DNA of 64,000 nucleotides from Pelomonas sp. V22 (lineage in GTDB: Bacteria; Pseudomonadota; Gammaproteobacteria; Burkholderiales; Burkholderiaceae_C): positions 330,401 through 394,400 of the forward strand of contig NZ_JAGIXS010000004.1 in NCBI RefSeq assembly GCF_030014915.1, read 5' to 3'. Made by a program: the position numbers and the translations under genes. The notes beneath the pieces are model-generated. The model saw only the letters and a program-made list of their open reading frames with translations. It was not told where the DNA came from and ran no database searches. Shown here piece by piece: positions 46,080 to 55,112 of the stretch. Each line of letters begins with the position of its first letter. Position 1 is the stretch's first letter.

Positions 46080-46115
46080 AGGTGGGACACCTCACAGCCC
46101 CGCAGACAGGCGGGG
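46080..46115. promoter_or_regulatory. Inverted repeats in the lplT/alr divergent region
   Basis: AGGTG-GGA-CACCT (46080-46092) and CCCCGC-AGACAG-GCGGGG (46098-46115) are two perfect small palindromes. On the minus strand TATAAA (near 46061-46066) could be an lplT -10. Role unproven; the positions suit operators or transcript hairpins. Confidence 0.35.
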
Positions 46116-46172
46116 GCCTTGGAGCCGGCTGCCCCAGTAGGACACCACGACCCCGGTGACACAATTGAAGCC

Positions 46173-47282
46173 ATGCCCCGCCCGATAGAAGCCCTCATCC
46201 ACCAGCCTGCCCTCGCCCACAACCTGGCCCGCGCCCGTGCCGCCGCGCCGGACGCCCGGGTCTGGGCCGTGGTCAAGGCCAATGCCTACGGCCATGGCAT
46301 CGAGAACGTGTTCGAGGCGCTGCGCGGCGCCGACGGCTTCGCCCTGATCGACCTGGACGAGGCCCAGCGCGTGCGCAACCTCGGCTGGCGCGGCCCCATC
46401 CTCTTGCTGGAAGGTTGCTTCGAGACCCGCGACCTCGAGCTCTGCTCGCGCCTGCACCTCTGGCATGCCGTGCATTGCGAGCAGCAGATCGACTGGCTGG
46501 CCATGCACAAGACGCACGAGCCGCACCGCGTCTTCCTGAAGCTCAACAGCGGCATGAACCGCCTCGGCTTCACGCCCGCCGCCTTCCGCGCGGCCTGGAC
46601 GCGCCTCAACGCCCTGCCCCAGGTCGACGAGATCTCGCTGATGACGCATTTCTCCGACGCCGACTCGCTGCGTTTCGGCCAGGACGGCATCGCCCACCAG
46701 CTGGCCGCCTTCGAGGCCGCCTGCGCTGACCTGCCGGGCGAACGCTCCATCTGCAACAGCGCGGCCACCTTGCGCCACGCGGCCCGCGCCGGCGGCGACT
46801 GGGTGCGCGCCGGCATCATGACCTACGGTGGCGTGCCGGACTATCCCGAGCGCCAGCCGGCCGACTGGGACCTGAAGCCCGGCATGACACTGCGCTCCAG
46901 GATCATCGGCATCCAGAACCTGCAAGCCGGCGACACCGTCGGCTACGGCAGCAGCTTCACCGCCGAGCGGCCCATGCGCATCGGCATCGTGGCCTGCGGC
47001 TATGCCGACGGCTACCCGCGCCACTGCGGCACCGGCACGCCGGTGCTGGTTGACGGACGGCGCACCCGCACCATTGGCCGCGTCTCCATGGACATGCTGG
47101 CCGTGGACCTTTCCGAGTTGCCCGAGAACGGCTGGGGTAGCGAGGTCACGCTGTGGGGCCGGGGGCCCAAGGGCCAGGTCTTGCCCATCGACGAAGTGGC
47201 CCGGGCCGCCGGCACCATAGGCTACGAGCTGATGTGCGCGGTCACGCGGCGCGTGCCGGTGGCGGTCGAGCCTCTGGGCTGA
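46173..47282 (+). CDS. alr: Alanine racemase
   Basis: The 369-aa protein has the PLP-lysine motif [12 protein letters not shown] (Lys35) and the second catalytic residue in [20 protein letters not shown] (Tyr). It also has the conserved [10 protein letters not shown] segment and the C-terminal dimer barrel. It interconverts L- and D-alanine for peptidoglycan; single-copy versus catabolic DadX cannot be decided from the sequence. arfB follows 14 bp downstream. Confidence 0.95.
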   Translation: MPRPIEALIHQPALAHNLARARAAAPDARVWAVVKANAYGHGIENVFEALRGADGFALIDLDEAQRVRNLGWRGPILLLEGCFETRDLELCSRLHLWHAVHCEQQIDWLAMHKTHEPHRVFLKLNSGMNRLGFTPAAFRAAWTRLNALPQVDEISLMTHFSDADSLRFGQDGIAHQLAAFEAACADLPGERSICNSAATLRHAARAGGDWVRAGIMTYGGVPDYPERQPADWDLKPGMTLRSRIIGIQNLQAGDTVGYGSSFTAERPMRIGIVACGYADGYPRHCGTGTPVLVDGRRTRTIGRVSMDMLAVDLSELPENGWGSEVTLWGRGPKGQVLPIDEVARAAGTIGYELMCAVTRRVPVAVEPLG

Positions 47283-47296
47283 CGGCTGAGCTGGGC

Positions 47297-47704
47297 ATGC
47301 TGCTGCACTGGACGCCGGCCGACTGGGAGCTGGACTTCAGCGCCATCCGCGCCAGCGGCCCCGGCGGACAAAACGTCAACAAGGTCTCAAGCGCGGTGCA
47401 CCTGCGCTTCGACATCCAGCGCTCCACGCTGCCGCCGCTGATCAAGGAACGGCTCTTGAAGCTCTCCGACCAGCGCATCACCAGCGAAGGCGTGGTCGTC
47501 ATCAAGGCCCAGGAGTCGCGCAGTCAGGAGCAGAACCGAGCGGACGCCGTGCAGCGCCTCGTCGATCTGGTGCAGAGCGTGGCCCACACGCCCAAGGCGC
47601 GCCGCGCCACCAAGCCGACCTATGGCTCGCAGCAGCGGCGGCTGGCCGGCAAGAGCCAGCGCAGCGAGATCAAGAGCTCGCGAGGGCGCGTGCGGGACGC
47701 GTAG
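47297..47704 (+). CDS. arfB: Alternative ribosome-rescue factor ArfB (peptidyl-tRNA hydrolase)
   Basis: The 135-aa protein has the RF1-like domain with the catalytic GGQ at residues 23-25 (RASGPGGQNVNKVSSAVHLR). A basic, disordered C-terminal tail (residues about 100-135, KARRATKPTYGSQQRRLAGK) inserts into the empty mRNA channel of stalled ribosomes. It releases nascent chains from non-stop complexes. It is transcribed with alr. Its last 35 bp overlap the 3' end of the opposite-strand EamA gene. Confidence 0.93.
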   Translation: MLLHWTPADWELDFSAIRASGPGGQNVNKVSSAVHLRFDIQRSTLPPLIKERLLKLSDQRITSEGVVVIKAQESRSQEQNRADAVQRLVDLVQSVAHTPKARRATKPTYGSQQRRLAGKSQRSEIKSSRGRVRDA

Positions 47705-48575
47705 CCACGAACACGCTGGACAGGCACAAGAGCATGCCCGCCACTGCCAGCAGCGTGGGCCGCCAGCCCTCGAACAAGGCCGAAATCGTCAGCGCGATCA
47801 CCGGGATCACCACTCCAGTCAGGGCCGCGCGGGCCGCGCCCTCACGCTGGGCCAGCTTGAAGTAGACGATGAAGGCCGTGACCGAGCCCAGCACCGCCAG
47901 GTACAGCAGGCTGCCGAGGTAGCGCGGGCTCCAGTCGAAGTGCAGTCCCGTACCGGTGGCCAGCGACAGGCCGACCAGGAACACCGAGCCATAACCCATG
48001 CTCCAGGCCAGGATGGGCACCAGCGGCAAGGAACGGCGGGTCAGCGTCAGCGTCAACACATTGCCGACACAGGCGGCCAGCACAGCCGCGAGGCCCATCG
48101 CCAGCCCGAGTGCCGCCGTCGGGCGCTCGCCAGTGCTGGCGATCTCGGGCCAGAAGATCAGCACCACGCCGAGTACGCCGCCGCTGGAGGCGATCAGGAA
48201 GCGGCGCGTCACCTGCTGGCCGAAGAACAGGCTGCCGGACAGCGCATTGCCGAACACCATCAGGCAGAACAGCACGGCGACGAGGCCGCTCGGGATGTGT
48301 CGCTCCGATTCGTAGACGCCCCAGTAATTGCCGCTGTACTGCACGATGCCGGTGGCCAGCATCAGCCAGTGGGCCGAGGCCGGCAGCGCGAGGCGCTCAC
48401 CGCGAAAACGGGCCAGGGCGAACAGCATCAGCGACGCGAGGCCGAAGCGCCAGGCCACCGAGTTGAAGACCGGCACGCTGCTGTCGAGCTGGAACAGGAT
48501 CACATGCCAGGTGCTGGCCCAGATCAGCGTGGGGATCCAGAACAGCCAGCGGGCCGAGAGCGAACTTTGGGGCAT
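47670..48575 (-). CDS. EamA/DMT-family transporter
   Basis: The 301-aa protein has ten hydrophobic helices in two EamA repeats: LIWASTWHVILFQLDSSVPV in the first helix pair and the second repeat starting near LPLVPILAWSMGYGSVFLVG. It is not closely similar to the EamA protein at 3952. Substrate unknown. Convergent overlap of 35 bp with arfB; the LysE-type gene is 10 bp upstream in the same direction, so the two exporters may be cotranscribed. Confidence 0.85.
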   Translation of the reverse strand: MPQSSLSARWLFWIPTLIWASTWHVILFQLDSSVPVFNSVAWRFGLASLMLFALARFRGERLALPASAHWLMLATGIVQYSGNYWGVYESERHIPSGLVAVLFCLMVFGNALSGSLFFGQQVTRRFLIASSGGVLGVVLIFWPEIASTGERPTAALGLAMGLAAVLAACVGNVLTLTLTRRSLPLVPILAWSMGYGSVFLVGLSLATGTGLHFDWSPRYLGSLLYLAVLGSVTAFIVYFKLAQREGAARAALTGVVIPVIALTISALFEGWRPTLLAVAGMLLCLSSVFVATRPARALASS

Positions 48576-48585
48576 CGAAGGTCGA

Positions 48586-49215
48586 TCAGGCAGCGCGCTT
48601 GAAGGTGGCCAGCAGGGCGCCGGCGGCGATGAAGAGCGAACCGAAGACGCGGTTCATTGTCTTGATGTGCTCCGCCGAACGCAGCGCGGCCAGCACCTTG
48701 GCCGCCAGTGCCGTGTAGCCGGCCATCACGACGAGGTCGGTGAAGCACAGGGTCGCGCCGATGACCAGGTACTGCGATGCCAGCGCGGCATGCAGGTCCA
48801 GGAACTGCGGCACCACGGCCAGCAGGAAGACCGTGCCCTTGGGGTTGACCGCATTGATGGCCCAACCGCGCAGCACCAGCTGGCGGCGCGTGACAAGGCC
48901 GGCGTCACTGCTCTCGGCCACCAGGGGCTTGGCCGGCGCGCGCCATTGCGCGATGCCCAGCCACACCAGGTAGGCCACACCCAGCCATTTGACGAGGGCG
49001 AATCCGAGCGACGAAGCAGCGATCAGCGCCCCGAGACCGGCGCCGACCAGCACCACCTGGGTGAGGATGCCGAGGATCAGGCCGAAGGTGGTGAAGTAGC
49101 CGCGCCGGAAGCCATGGTTGAGGCCCGAGCTCATCGCAGCGATGGCACCAGCGCCGGGCGAGAGGCTGATTGCCCAGGAGGCGGCGAAAAAGGTCAACCA
49201 GACGGAGAGATCCAT
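48586..49215 (-). CDS. LysE/RhtB-family amino-acid exporter
   Basis: The 209-aa protein starts at ATG 49215 (MDLSVWLTFFAASWAISLSP). The family motif SPGAGAIAAMSSGLNHGFRR is in the first loop, VLVGAGLGALIAASSLGFAL forms the next helices and NPKGTVFLLAVVPQF follows. Six helices are predicted. The family exports lysine, threonine, homoserine or other amino acids. The in-frame start five codons upstream is possible but less usual. Confidence 0.9.
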   Translation of the reverse strand: MDLSVWLTFFAASWAISLSPGAGAIAAMSSGLNHGFRRGYFTTFGLILGILTQVVLVGAGLGALIAASSLGFALVKWLGVAYLVWLGIAQWRAPAKPLVAESSDAGLVTRRQLVLRGWAINAVNPKGTVFLLAVVPQFLDLHAALASQYLVIGATLCFTDLVVMAGYTALAAKVLAALRSAEHIKTMNRVFGSLFIAAGALLATFKRAA

Positions 49216-49336
49216 GACGGTGGCTTTCAAAAATGCAGCAGGGCCGGACGGCCCTGACGGACGAGGGTTTTAGCATGGCCCCCGTGAGCACGCAGAAAGT
49301 CAGGCCTTGACGGCCGACATCCGAGGGAGGCAGAAG

Positions 49337-50122
49337 ATGGATGTAAACAAGATCTCGAGGCGCCGCGACCCAGGCCTCGCGCTGGAACATCAGACCCGCG
49401 CCCGGCTGCGGAGCAGGCACTGGCTGCGCCTGCATGTGATGCTGATCGCCCTGCTGACGCTGGTCGGGCTCTGGCTGGGCGGTGCCCTGTTGCGCTGGGT
49501 GGGCTTCGAGGCCCTCGCGATGCGCTATGCCCTGCTGCTGCCCCTGACCTACTTGCTCTACCTGGGCCTGCTGCGCTTGTGGGCCCGGCTGCTGCTGCAG
49601 GGCGAGTCGGGCGACGGTGCCTTCGACGTGGCCGACGCCGCCCTGGACCTGGCCGACGCCCCGCCCGCGCGAGGCTTCAGCAGCGGGGCCGGTGGCGATT
49701 TCGGTGGCGGCGGTGCCACAGGCGACTTCGCGGATGGCGCCATCGAGGCCGGGCTCAATGCCGGTGGCAAGACGCTGGGCGCGCTGGCCGATGCCGACGA
49801 AGGCATCGTCGTGGCCATCCCGCTGGCGGTGGTGATAGGCATCGCCTCGCTGCTGGCGGCCTTGCTGGGCGTGGGCGTGGTGGCCCTGTTCGGCGTGGAC
49901 GTGCTGCTGGCCGTGGCCGTCGAGGTGGCCCTGGCCGCCCTGGCCGGATCTTTCGCCTACCGGCGCCAGCGCCAGGGCTGGTTCGGTGCGGCCGTCGGCC
50001 ACACCTGGCGAGGCGCCCTGCTCATGCTGGTGCTGGGCGTGGCGCTGGGTTGGCTCATCGATCACTGGCTGCCGGCGGCGGACTCGCTGCCCCAGGCCCT
50101 GAAGCTGCTGCTGCAGCGATGA
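49337..50122 (+). CDS. Membrane protein of unknown function with Gly-rich loop
   Basis: The 261-aa protein starts at ATG 49337, supported by GGGAGG just upstream. Two N-terminal helices (VMLIALLTLVGLWLGGALLR; YALLLPLTYLLYLGLLRLW) are followed by an acidic then Gly-rich segment (GFSSGAGGDFGGGGATGDF). Further helices lie at about residues 160-200 and 225-245. The Gly/Phe-rich loop is reminiscent of TPM-domain (YgcG-like) tails but no TPM domain is seen. Its stop overlaps an ATG 15 bp upstream of the radA start used here. Confidence 0.7.
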   Translation: MDVNKISRRRDPGLALEHQTRARLRSRHWLRLHVMLIALLTLVGLWLGGALLRWVGFEALAMRYALLLPLTYLLYLGLLRLWARLLLQGESGDGAFDVADAALDLADAPPARGFSSGAGGDFGGGGATGDFADGAIEAGLNAGGKTLGALADADEGIVVAIPLAVVIGIASLLAALLGVGVVALFGVDVLLAVAVEVALAALAGSFAYRRQRQGWFGAAVGHTWRGALLMLVLGVALGWLIDHWLPAADSLPQALKLLLQR

Positions 50123-50133
50123 CAATCGCCCCC

Positions 50134-51495
50134 ATGGCCAAAGAAAAGACGATCTACAGCTGCAGCGATTGCGGCGGCACCAACCCCAAATGGCTGGGCC
50201 GCTGCCCGCATTGCGGCGCCTGGAACACCCTCGTGGAAAGCGTGGCCGAGACCGCGGGCGCTGGCAAGAACCGCTACCAGGCGCTGGCGCGCAGCCAGCC
50301 GGTGGCGACCCTCAGCGAGATCGAGGCCACCGACTTCGAGCGCACGCCCACCGGCCAGGAAGAACTGGACCGTGTGCTGGGCGGCGGCATCGTGGCCGGC
50401 GGCGTGGTGCTGATCGGCGGCGACCCCGGCATCGGCAAGTCGACGCTGCTGCTGCAGGCCATCGATGCGCTGTCGCAGCGCGTCAAGGTACTCTATGTGA
50501 CCGGCGAGGAGAGCGGCGCCCAGGTGGCGATGCGCTCGCGGCGCCTGGGCCTGGCCGGCACCCAAGTGCGCGTGCTGGCCGAGATCAGCCTCGAGAAGAT
50601 CATGGCCACGATCGAGACCGAGCAGCCGGCCTTCTGCGTGATCGACTCGATCCAGACGCTGTATTCCGAACAGCTCAGCTCGGCGCCCGGCTCGGTGGCG
50701 CAGGTGCGCGAATGCGCGGCCCAGCTGACCCGCACGGCCAAGTCCGGTGGTTGCGCGATGGTCTTGGTAGGCCATGTCACCAAGGAGGGCGCGCTGGCCG
50801 GGCCGCGCGTGCTGGAGCACATCGTCGACACGGTGCTGTACTTCGAAGGCGACACCCACAGCAGCTACCGCCTGGTGCGCGCGATCAAGAACCGCTTCGG
50901 CGCGGTCAACGAGATCGGCGTGTTCGCGATGACGGAGAAGGGGCTCAAGGGCGTCAGCAATCCGAGCGCGATCTTCCTTTCGACCCATGCCGAGCCGGTG
51001 CCGGGCTCCTGCGTGCTCGTCACGCTGGAAGGCACACGGCCGCTGCTGGTGGAGCTGCAGGCCCTGGTCGATGGCGGCGGGCCCAGCCCGCGGCGGCTCT
51101 CGGTGGGCCTGGAGCGCGACCGGCTGGCCATGCTGCTCGCCGTGCTGCACCGCCATGCCGGCGTGATGACGAACGACCAGGATGTGTTCGTCAACGCCGT
51201 GGGTGGTGTGCGCATCAGCGAGCCGGCGGCCGACCTGGCCGTGATGCTGGCCATCCAGAGCTCGCTGCGCGGCAAGGCCCTGCCCAAGGGCTTCATTGCC
51301 TTCGGCGAAGTGGGTCTGGCGGGCGAGGTGCGGCCGGCGCCGCGTGGCCAGGAGCGGCTGAAGGAGGCGGCCAAGCTCGGCTTCTCCATCGCCATCGTGC
51401 CCAAGGCCAATGCCCCCAAGAAGGCCATCGAGGGCCTCAAGGTCTATGCGGTGGAGCGCATCGAGGAAGCGATCACCGTCCTGCGCGAGTTCTAG
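50134..51495 (+). CDS. radA: DNA repair protein RadA (Sms)
   Basis: The 453-aa protein is read from ATG 50134 (MAKEKTIYSCSDCGGTNPKW), the usual RadA start; an ATG 15 bp upstream is also in frame. The C4 zinc finger is CSDCGG...CPHCG. The RecA-like ATPase has Walker A GGDPGIGKSTLLLQ, and the RadA-specific KNRFG motif lies in AIKNRFGAVNEIG. A Lon-protease-like C-terminal domain follows (IAFGEVGLAGEVRPAPRGQE). RadA helps branch migration in recombination and transformation; with ComM here it fits a transformable organism. Confidence 0.95.
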   Translation: MAKEKTIYSCSDCGGTNPKWLGRCPHCGAWNTLVESVAETAGAGKNRYQALARSQPVATLSEIEATDFERTPTGQEELDRVLGGGIVAGGVVLIGGDPGIGKSTLLLQAIDALSQRVKVLYVTGEESGAQVAMRSRRLGLAGTQVRVLAEISLEKIMATIETEQPAFCVIDSIQTLYSEQLSSAPGSVAQVRECAAQLTRTAKSGGCAMVLVGHVTKEGALAGPRVLEHIVDTVLYFEGDTHSSYRLVRAIKNRFGAVNEIGVFAMTEKGLKGVSNPSAIFLSTHAEPVPGSCVLVTLEGTRPLLVELQALVDGGGPSPRRLSVGLERDRLAMLLAVLHRHAGVMTNDQDVFVNAVGGVRISEPAADLAVMLAIQSSLRGKALPKGFIAFGEVGLAGEVRPAPRGQERLKEAAKLGFSIAIVPKANAPKKAIEGLKVYAVERIEEAITVLREF

Positions 51496-51505
51496 GAGAC
51501 TGCTG

Positions 51506-51874
51506 ATGAGCACCCCCACCGGTTTCGGCCCCCGCCCCGAGCCGCCCTACTACGCGGTGATCTTTGCCAGCCTGCGCACGCCGCATGATGCAGCCGGCTA
51601 TGCCGAAGCCGCCGAGCGCATGGCCGCCCTGGCCGCCGCGCAGCCCGGCTACCTGGGCGTGGAGAGCGCGCGGGGTGCCGATGGCCTCGGCATCACGGTC
51701 TCGTACTGGCAGAGCCTGGAGGCGATCCAGGCCTGGCGGGCGCATGTCGAGCATTCGGCCATCCGCGAGCAGGGCCGCGCCACCTGGTACGAGCACTACG
51801 AGCTGCGCGTGGCCAAGGTGGAACGGGCCTATGGCTGGAGTCGCCCGACCCCGGAGAGCCTGGAGAGCACCTAG
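51506..51874 (+). CDS. Antibiotic biosynthesis monooxygenase (ABM) domain protein
   Basis: The 122-aa protein starts ATG 51506, with TAGGAG overlapping the radA stop as ribosome-binding site. A ferredoxin-like ABM domain spans most of it: YYAVIFASLRTPHDAAGYAE, AAAQPGYLGVESARGADGLG and VSYWQSLEAIQAWRAHVEHS. Members are small heme-degrading or quinol-type monooxygenases, or simply dimeric proteins without known activity. Ten bp after radA, so cotranscribed. Confidence 0.85.
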   Translation: MSTPTGFGPRPEPPYYAVIFASLRTPHDAAGYAEAAERMAALAAAQPGYLGVESARGADGLGITVSYWQSLEAIQAWRAHVEHSAIREQGRATWYEHYELRVAKVERAYGWSRPTPESLEST

Positions 51875-51882
51875 GCGCCTCG

Positions 51883-51888
51883 TAGAAT
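51883..51888 (+). promoter_or_regulatory. Candidate -10 box of ilvE
   Basis: TAGAAT stands 26 bp before the ilvE ATG. AAGGAG (51902-51907) is its ribosome-binding site. No good -35 is visible. Confidence 0.35.
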
Positions 51889-51914
51889 GCCGGGCTACAG
51901 CAAGGAGTAGCCCC

Positions 51915-52838
51915 ATGTCCATGGAAGACCGCGACGGCAAGATCTGGATGGACGGCCAATTGGTCGATTGGCGCGACGCCAAGATCCACGTCCTGACCCA
52001 CACGCTGCACTATGGCTGCGGCGCCTTCGAAGGCGTGCGCGCCTACAAGACGGACAAGGGCACGGCCATCTTCCGCCTGCGCGAGCACACCGAGCGCCTG
52101 TTCAACAGCGGCAAGATCCTGCGCATGAAGATCCCCTTCACGATCGAGCAGGTCGAGGAGGCGCAGAAGGCCGTGGTGCGCGAGAACCAGCTCGAGAGCT
52201 GCTACCTGCGCCCCCTCATCTGGATCGGCTCCGAGAAGCTGGGCGTCAGCCCCAAGGGCAACAAGATCCATGCGATGGTGGCGGCCTGGAGCTGGGGCGC
52301 CTACCTCGGCGAAGAAGGCCTCAAGCGCGGCATCCGCGTCAAGACCAGCAGCTACACGCGCCACCACGTCAACATCACGATGACGCAGGCCAAGACGGTG
52401 TCCAACTACACCAACAGCATCCTGGCCAACATGGAAGCCACCGACGACGGCTACGACGAGGCCCTGCTGCTCGACGCCTCGGGCTTCGTCTCCGAAGGTG
52501 CGGGCGAGAACCTCTTCGTCATCAAGGGCGGCGTGGTCTACACGCCCGACCTCTCGGCCGGCGCACTGAACGGCATCACCCGCAACACGATCTTCCACAT
52601 CTGCCAGGACCTGGGCCTGCAGCTGGTGGAGAAGCGCATCACCCGCGACGAGGTCTACATCTGCGACGAGGCCTTCTTCACCGGCACCGCCGCTGAGGTG
52701 ACGCCCATCCGCGAGTTGGACCGGATCGAACTGGGCAGCGGCTCGCGTGGCCCCATCACCGAGAAGATCCAGAGCGCCTTCTTCGACATCGTCAATGGCC
52801 GCAACCCCAAGTACGCCCATTGGCTGAGCCTGGTCTGA
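51915..52838 (+). CDS. ilvE: Branched-chain-amino-acid aminotransferase
   Basis: The 307-aa fold-type IV PLP enzyme has THTLHYGCGAFEGVRAYKTD near the N-terminus, the PLP-lysine segment ITMTQAKTVSNYTNSILANM and the phosphate-binding GAGENLFVIKGGVVYTPD. It makes valine, leucine and isoleucine from their keto acids. The CHCC zinc-finger gene follows 26 bp downstream, a pairing seen in many betaproteobacteria. Confidence 0.95.
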   Translation: MSMEDRDGKIWMDGQLVDWRDAKIHVLTHTLHYGCGAFEGVRAYKTDKGTAIFRLREHTERLFNSGKILRMKIPFTIEQVEEAQKAVVRENQLESCYLRPLIWIGSEKLGVSPKGNKIHAMVAAWSWGAYLGEEGLKRGIRVKTSSYTRHHVNITMTQAKTVSNYTNSILANMEATDDGYDEALLLDASGFVSEGAGENLFVIKGGVVYTPDLSAGALNGITRNTIFHICQDLGLQLVEKRITRDEVYICDEAFFTGTAAEVTPIRELDRIELGSGSRGPITEKIQSAFFDIVNGRNPKYAHWLSLV

Positions 52839-52864
52839 AGTACCGAACCGAAAGAGAACCCAAG

Positions 52865-53080
52865 ATGTCCAACGAACAACAAGCCAAAGCCATCGTCGAA
52901 GTGACGGCCAAGGACGTGCAAGGCCCCGGCGTGGTGGCCTGCCCCAACCCCAAGATGGCGCTTTGGAGCAACCATCCCAAGGTCTTCATCGACGTGACGC
53001 ATGAAGGTGGCGGCAAGTGCCCCTACTGCGGCACCGTCTACAAGCTCAAGGCCGGCGAGACGCTGGGCCACGCGCACTGA
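52865..53080 (+). CDS. CHCC-type zinc-finger domain protein
   Basis: The 71-aa protein (MSNEQQAKAIVEVTAKDVQG) has GVVACPNPKMALWSNHPKV and a C-terminal GGGKCPYCGTVYKLKAGETL, giving the C-H-C-C zinc site of the NDUFS6-like family. Small proteins of this type are conserved in betaproteobacteria beside ilvE; function unknown. It is part of the ilvE operon and is followed 5 bp later by the next start. Confidence 0.9.
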   Translation: MSNEQQAKAIVEVTAKDVQGPGVVACPNPKMALWSNHPKVFIDVTHEGGGKCPYCGTVYKLKAGETLGHAH

Positions 53081-53085
53081 CACCG

Positions 53086-53541
53086 ATGCCGCTGCCGCCG
53101 CAAGCCGCCGTCCAGCTGCTGGCCTCGACGCCCGAGGACAGCGAGGCCCTGTTCTACGAAGCCCTGCAGCGCGCCGACCTGGAGCGCCTGATGGCGCTGT
53201 GGTCGGACGAGGACGAGATCTCCTGCGTTCATCCGGGCGGCCCGCGCCTGGTGGGCCATGGCGCGATCCGCGCCGCCTTCGAGACCCTGTTCGGCCACGG
53301 CCCGATCAACGCCCATCCGGAACGCGTGCGCAAACTGCACCATGGCGACCTGGCCATCCACCAGGTGCTGGAACGCGTGCAGGTGGCCGGCACCAAGGGC
53401 GAAGCCCAGACCGCCTGGGTGATTGCCAGCAATGTGTACGTCAAGACCGCAATGGGCTGGCGCCTGGTGCTGCACCATGCCAGCCCCGGCAGTGCCAGCG
53501 ATGTGCAGGAGCTGAGCGAAGGCCCGGCCACGCTGCATTGA
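53086..53541 (+). CDS. NTF2/SnoaL-like domain protein
   Basis: The 151-aa protein has an alpha-plus-beta cone of the DUF4440/SnoaL_3 type: EALFYEALQRADLERLMALW, EDEISCVHPGGPRLVGHGAI and VYVKTAMGWRLVLHHASPG. Such proteins bind small molecules or act as simple enzymes; nothing specific is evident. It sits in the operon between the zinc-finger gene and the YheT-type hydrolase, whose TTG start overlaps its stop. Confidence 0.8.
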   Translation: MPLPPQAAVQLLASTPEDSEALFYEALQRADLERLMALWSDEDEISCVHPGGPRLVGHGAIRAAFETLFGHGPINAHPERVRKLHHGDLAIHQVLERVQVAGTKGEAQTAWVIASNVYVKTAMGWRLVLHHASPGSASDVQELSEGPATLH

Positions 53542-54527
53542 GCAACCAGCCCGCCCTGCAGTACCGCGCGCCACTGTGGCTGCCCGGCGGCCACGCGCAG
53601 ACGATCTGGCCGGCGCTGTATGCGCGCCGCTTCGTCGGCGAGGCGCCGCGCTTCGTCCGTGAGCGCTGGGACACGCCCGATGGCGACTTCATCGACGTCG
53701 ACCGGCTGGATTCGCCGGTGGCTGCGGACGCACCGCTGCTGGTGCTCTTCCACGGTCTGGAAGGCAGCTCGCAAAGCCAGTATGTGCAGGCCTTTGCCGG
53801 CATGGCCCGCGAACGCGGCTGGGCCTTTGCGATGCCGCATTTCCGCGGCTGCTCGGGTGAGCTGAACCTGGCGCCGCGCGCCTATCACTCGGGTGATTTC
53901 GAGGAAATCGGCTGGATGCTCGGGCGTTTCAAGGCGGCGCATGACGGGCCCCTGATCGCCGCCGGCGTCTCGCTGGGCGGCAACGCCTTGCTGCGCTGGG
54001 CAGAAGAAGCCGGCGATACGGCTGCCGCCACGGCCCGGGCTGTCTGCTCGATCTGCTCGCCCATCGACCTGGCCGCGAGCGGCAAGGCCATCGGTCAGGG
54101 CTTCAACCGGCTGGTCTACACCCGCATGTTCCTGCGCACCATGGTGCCCAAGGCGCTGAAGAAGCTGGAGCAGCACCCGGGCCTGTTCGATGGCGACCGG
54201 CTGCGCGAGGTGCGCGATCTCTACGAGTTCGACAACCTCTTCACCGCGCCGCTGCACGGCTACCGCGACACCGAGGACTACTGGGCGCGCGGCTCGGCCA
54301 AGCCGCACCTGCACCGCATCCGCATCCCGGCCCTGGTGCTGAATGCGCGTAACGACCCCTTCGTGCCCTGGACCTGCCTGCCCAGCCAGGCCGAGGTCGG
54401 CAACGACCTGGTGCGCCTGTGGCAGCCGCCGCATGGCGGCCATGTCGGCTTCCCTGCGGGCTGGCCGCCGGGCCAGGTGATGCAGATGCCGAAGCAGGTG
54501 TGCGACTGGCTCGCACAGTCGGTCTAA
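53538..54527 (+). CDS. YheT-type alpha/beta hydrolase
   Basis: The 329-aa protein is read from TTG 53538, overlapping the preceding TGA. The N-terminal RAPLWLPGGHAQTIWPALYA is the YheT hallmark. The triad is visible: Ser in GVSLGGNALLRW, Asp in LNARNDPFVPW and His in HGGHVGFPAG; the oxyanion strand is LVLFHGLEGSSQSQYVQAFA. YheT (AB-hydrolase_4) proteins are esterases or lipases of uncertain role. There is no ATG near the conserved start, which favours TTG. Confidence 0.87.
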   Translation: MSNQPALQYRAPLWLPGGHAQTIWPALYARRFVGEAPRFVRERWDTPDGDFIDVDRLDSPVAADAPLLVLFHGLEGSSQSQYVQAFAGMARERGWAFAMPHFRGCSGELNLAPRAYHSGDFEEIGWMLGRFKAAHDGPLIAAGVSLGGNALLRWAEEAGDTAAATARAVCSICSPIDLAASGKAIGQGFNRLVYTRMFLRTMVPKALKKLEQHPGLFDGDRLREVRDLYEFDNLFTAPLHGYRDTEDYWARGSAKPHLHRIRIPALVLNARNDPFVPWTCLPSQAEVGNDLVRLWQPPHGGHVGFPAGWPPGQVMQMPKQVCDWLAQSV

Positions 54528-54537
54528 AGTTGCCCGC

Positions 54538-55056
54538 ATGGACGAGATCGTCAAAGCCGCGCTGAAGAAGTGGCCCAACGTGCCGCATTGCTACGGCTGG
54601 CTGGCGCTGGACGCGCGCGGCGACTGGTACATGCGCGATGAGCGCATCCAGCAGGCCGGGCCCTTCCCCCAGGTCAAGGGCAGCCGCATCGAGCATCGCA
54701 AGCTGATCGAGTTCATCGAGCGCAACTATGCGGCCGATGCCACGGGCTGCTGGTTCTTCCAGAACGGGCCGCAGCGCGTCTATGTGGAACTGGAGGCGGC
54801 GCCCTGGATCTGGCGCGTCGCCGCCGGAGGTCAGCTCACCAGTCACACCGGCCTGGCCACCCAGGCCGAGGCCTGCTGGCTGGATGAGCAGGACCGGCTC
54901 TTCATCGCGACGCCGCTAGGCCTGGGACTGGTCCACAGCATGGACATGCTGGAGGCAGCGCAAGCCGTAGAACAAGGGCTGTGGCAGCCGGACACCGCCC
55001 GGCATCAGGAACTGCTGGCCCGATACGCCGTACAACTGAAGCCCGCGCCGCTCTGA
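54538..55056 (+). CDS. Conserved Burkholderiales protein of unknown function
   Basis: The 172-aa protein begins MDEIVKAALKKWPNVPHCYG and contains WLALDARGDWYMRDERIQQA, YVELEAAPWIWRVAAGG and a C-terminal helical part. I recall proteins of this kind downstream of YheT hydrolases in Burkholderiales, described as conserved hypothetical. Soluble, no signal peptide. Last gene of the run that begins at ilvE; a strong terminator follows. Confidence 0.75.
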   Translation: MDEIVKAALKKWPNVPHCYGWLALDARGDWYMRDERIQQAGPFPQVKGSRIEHRKLIEFIERNYAADATGCWFFQNGPQRVYVELEAAPWIWRVAAGGQLTSHTGLATQAEACWLDEQDRLFIATPLGLGLVHSMDMLEAAQAVEQGLWQPDTARHQELLARYAVQLKPAPL

Positions 55057-55062
55057 AATGCA

Positions 55063-55086
55063 AAAGCCGACCCGAAGGTCGGCTTT
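55063..55086. terminator. Bidirectional Rho-independent terminator
   Basis: AAAGCCGACC (55063-55072), CGAA loop and GGTCGGCTTT (55077-55086) make a perfect 10-bp stem. The T-rich arm and the A-rich arm serve the plus-strand gene and the convergent cytochrome gene. Confidence 0.88.
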
Positions 55087-55112
55087 CTTGAATCAACGGC
55101 TGGCCGAGCGGC

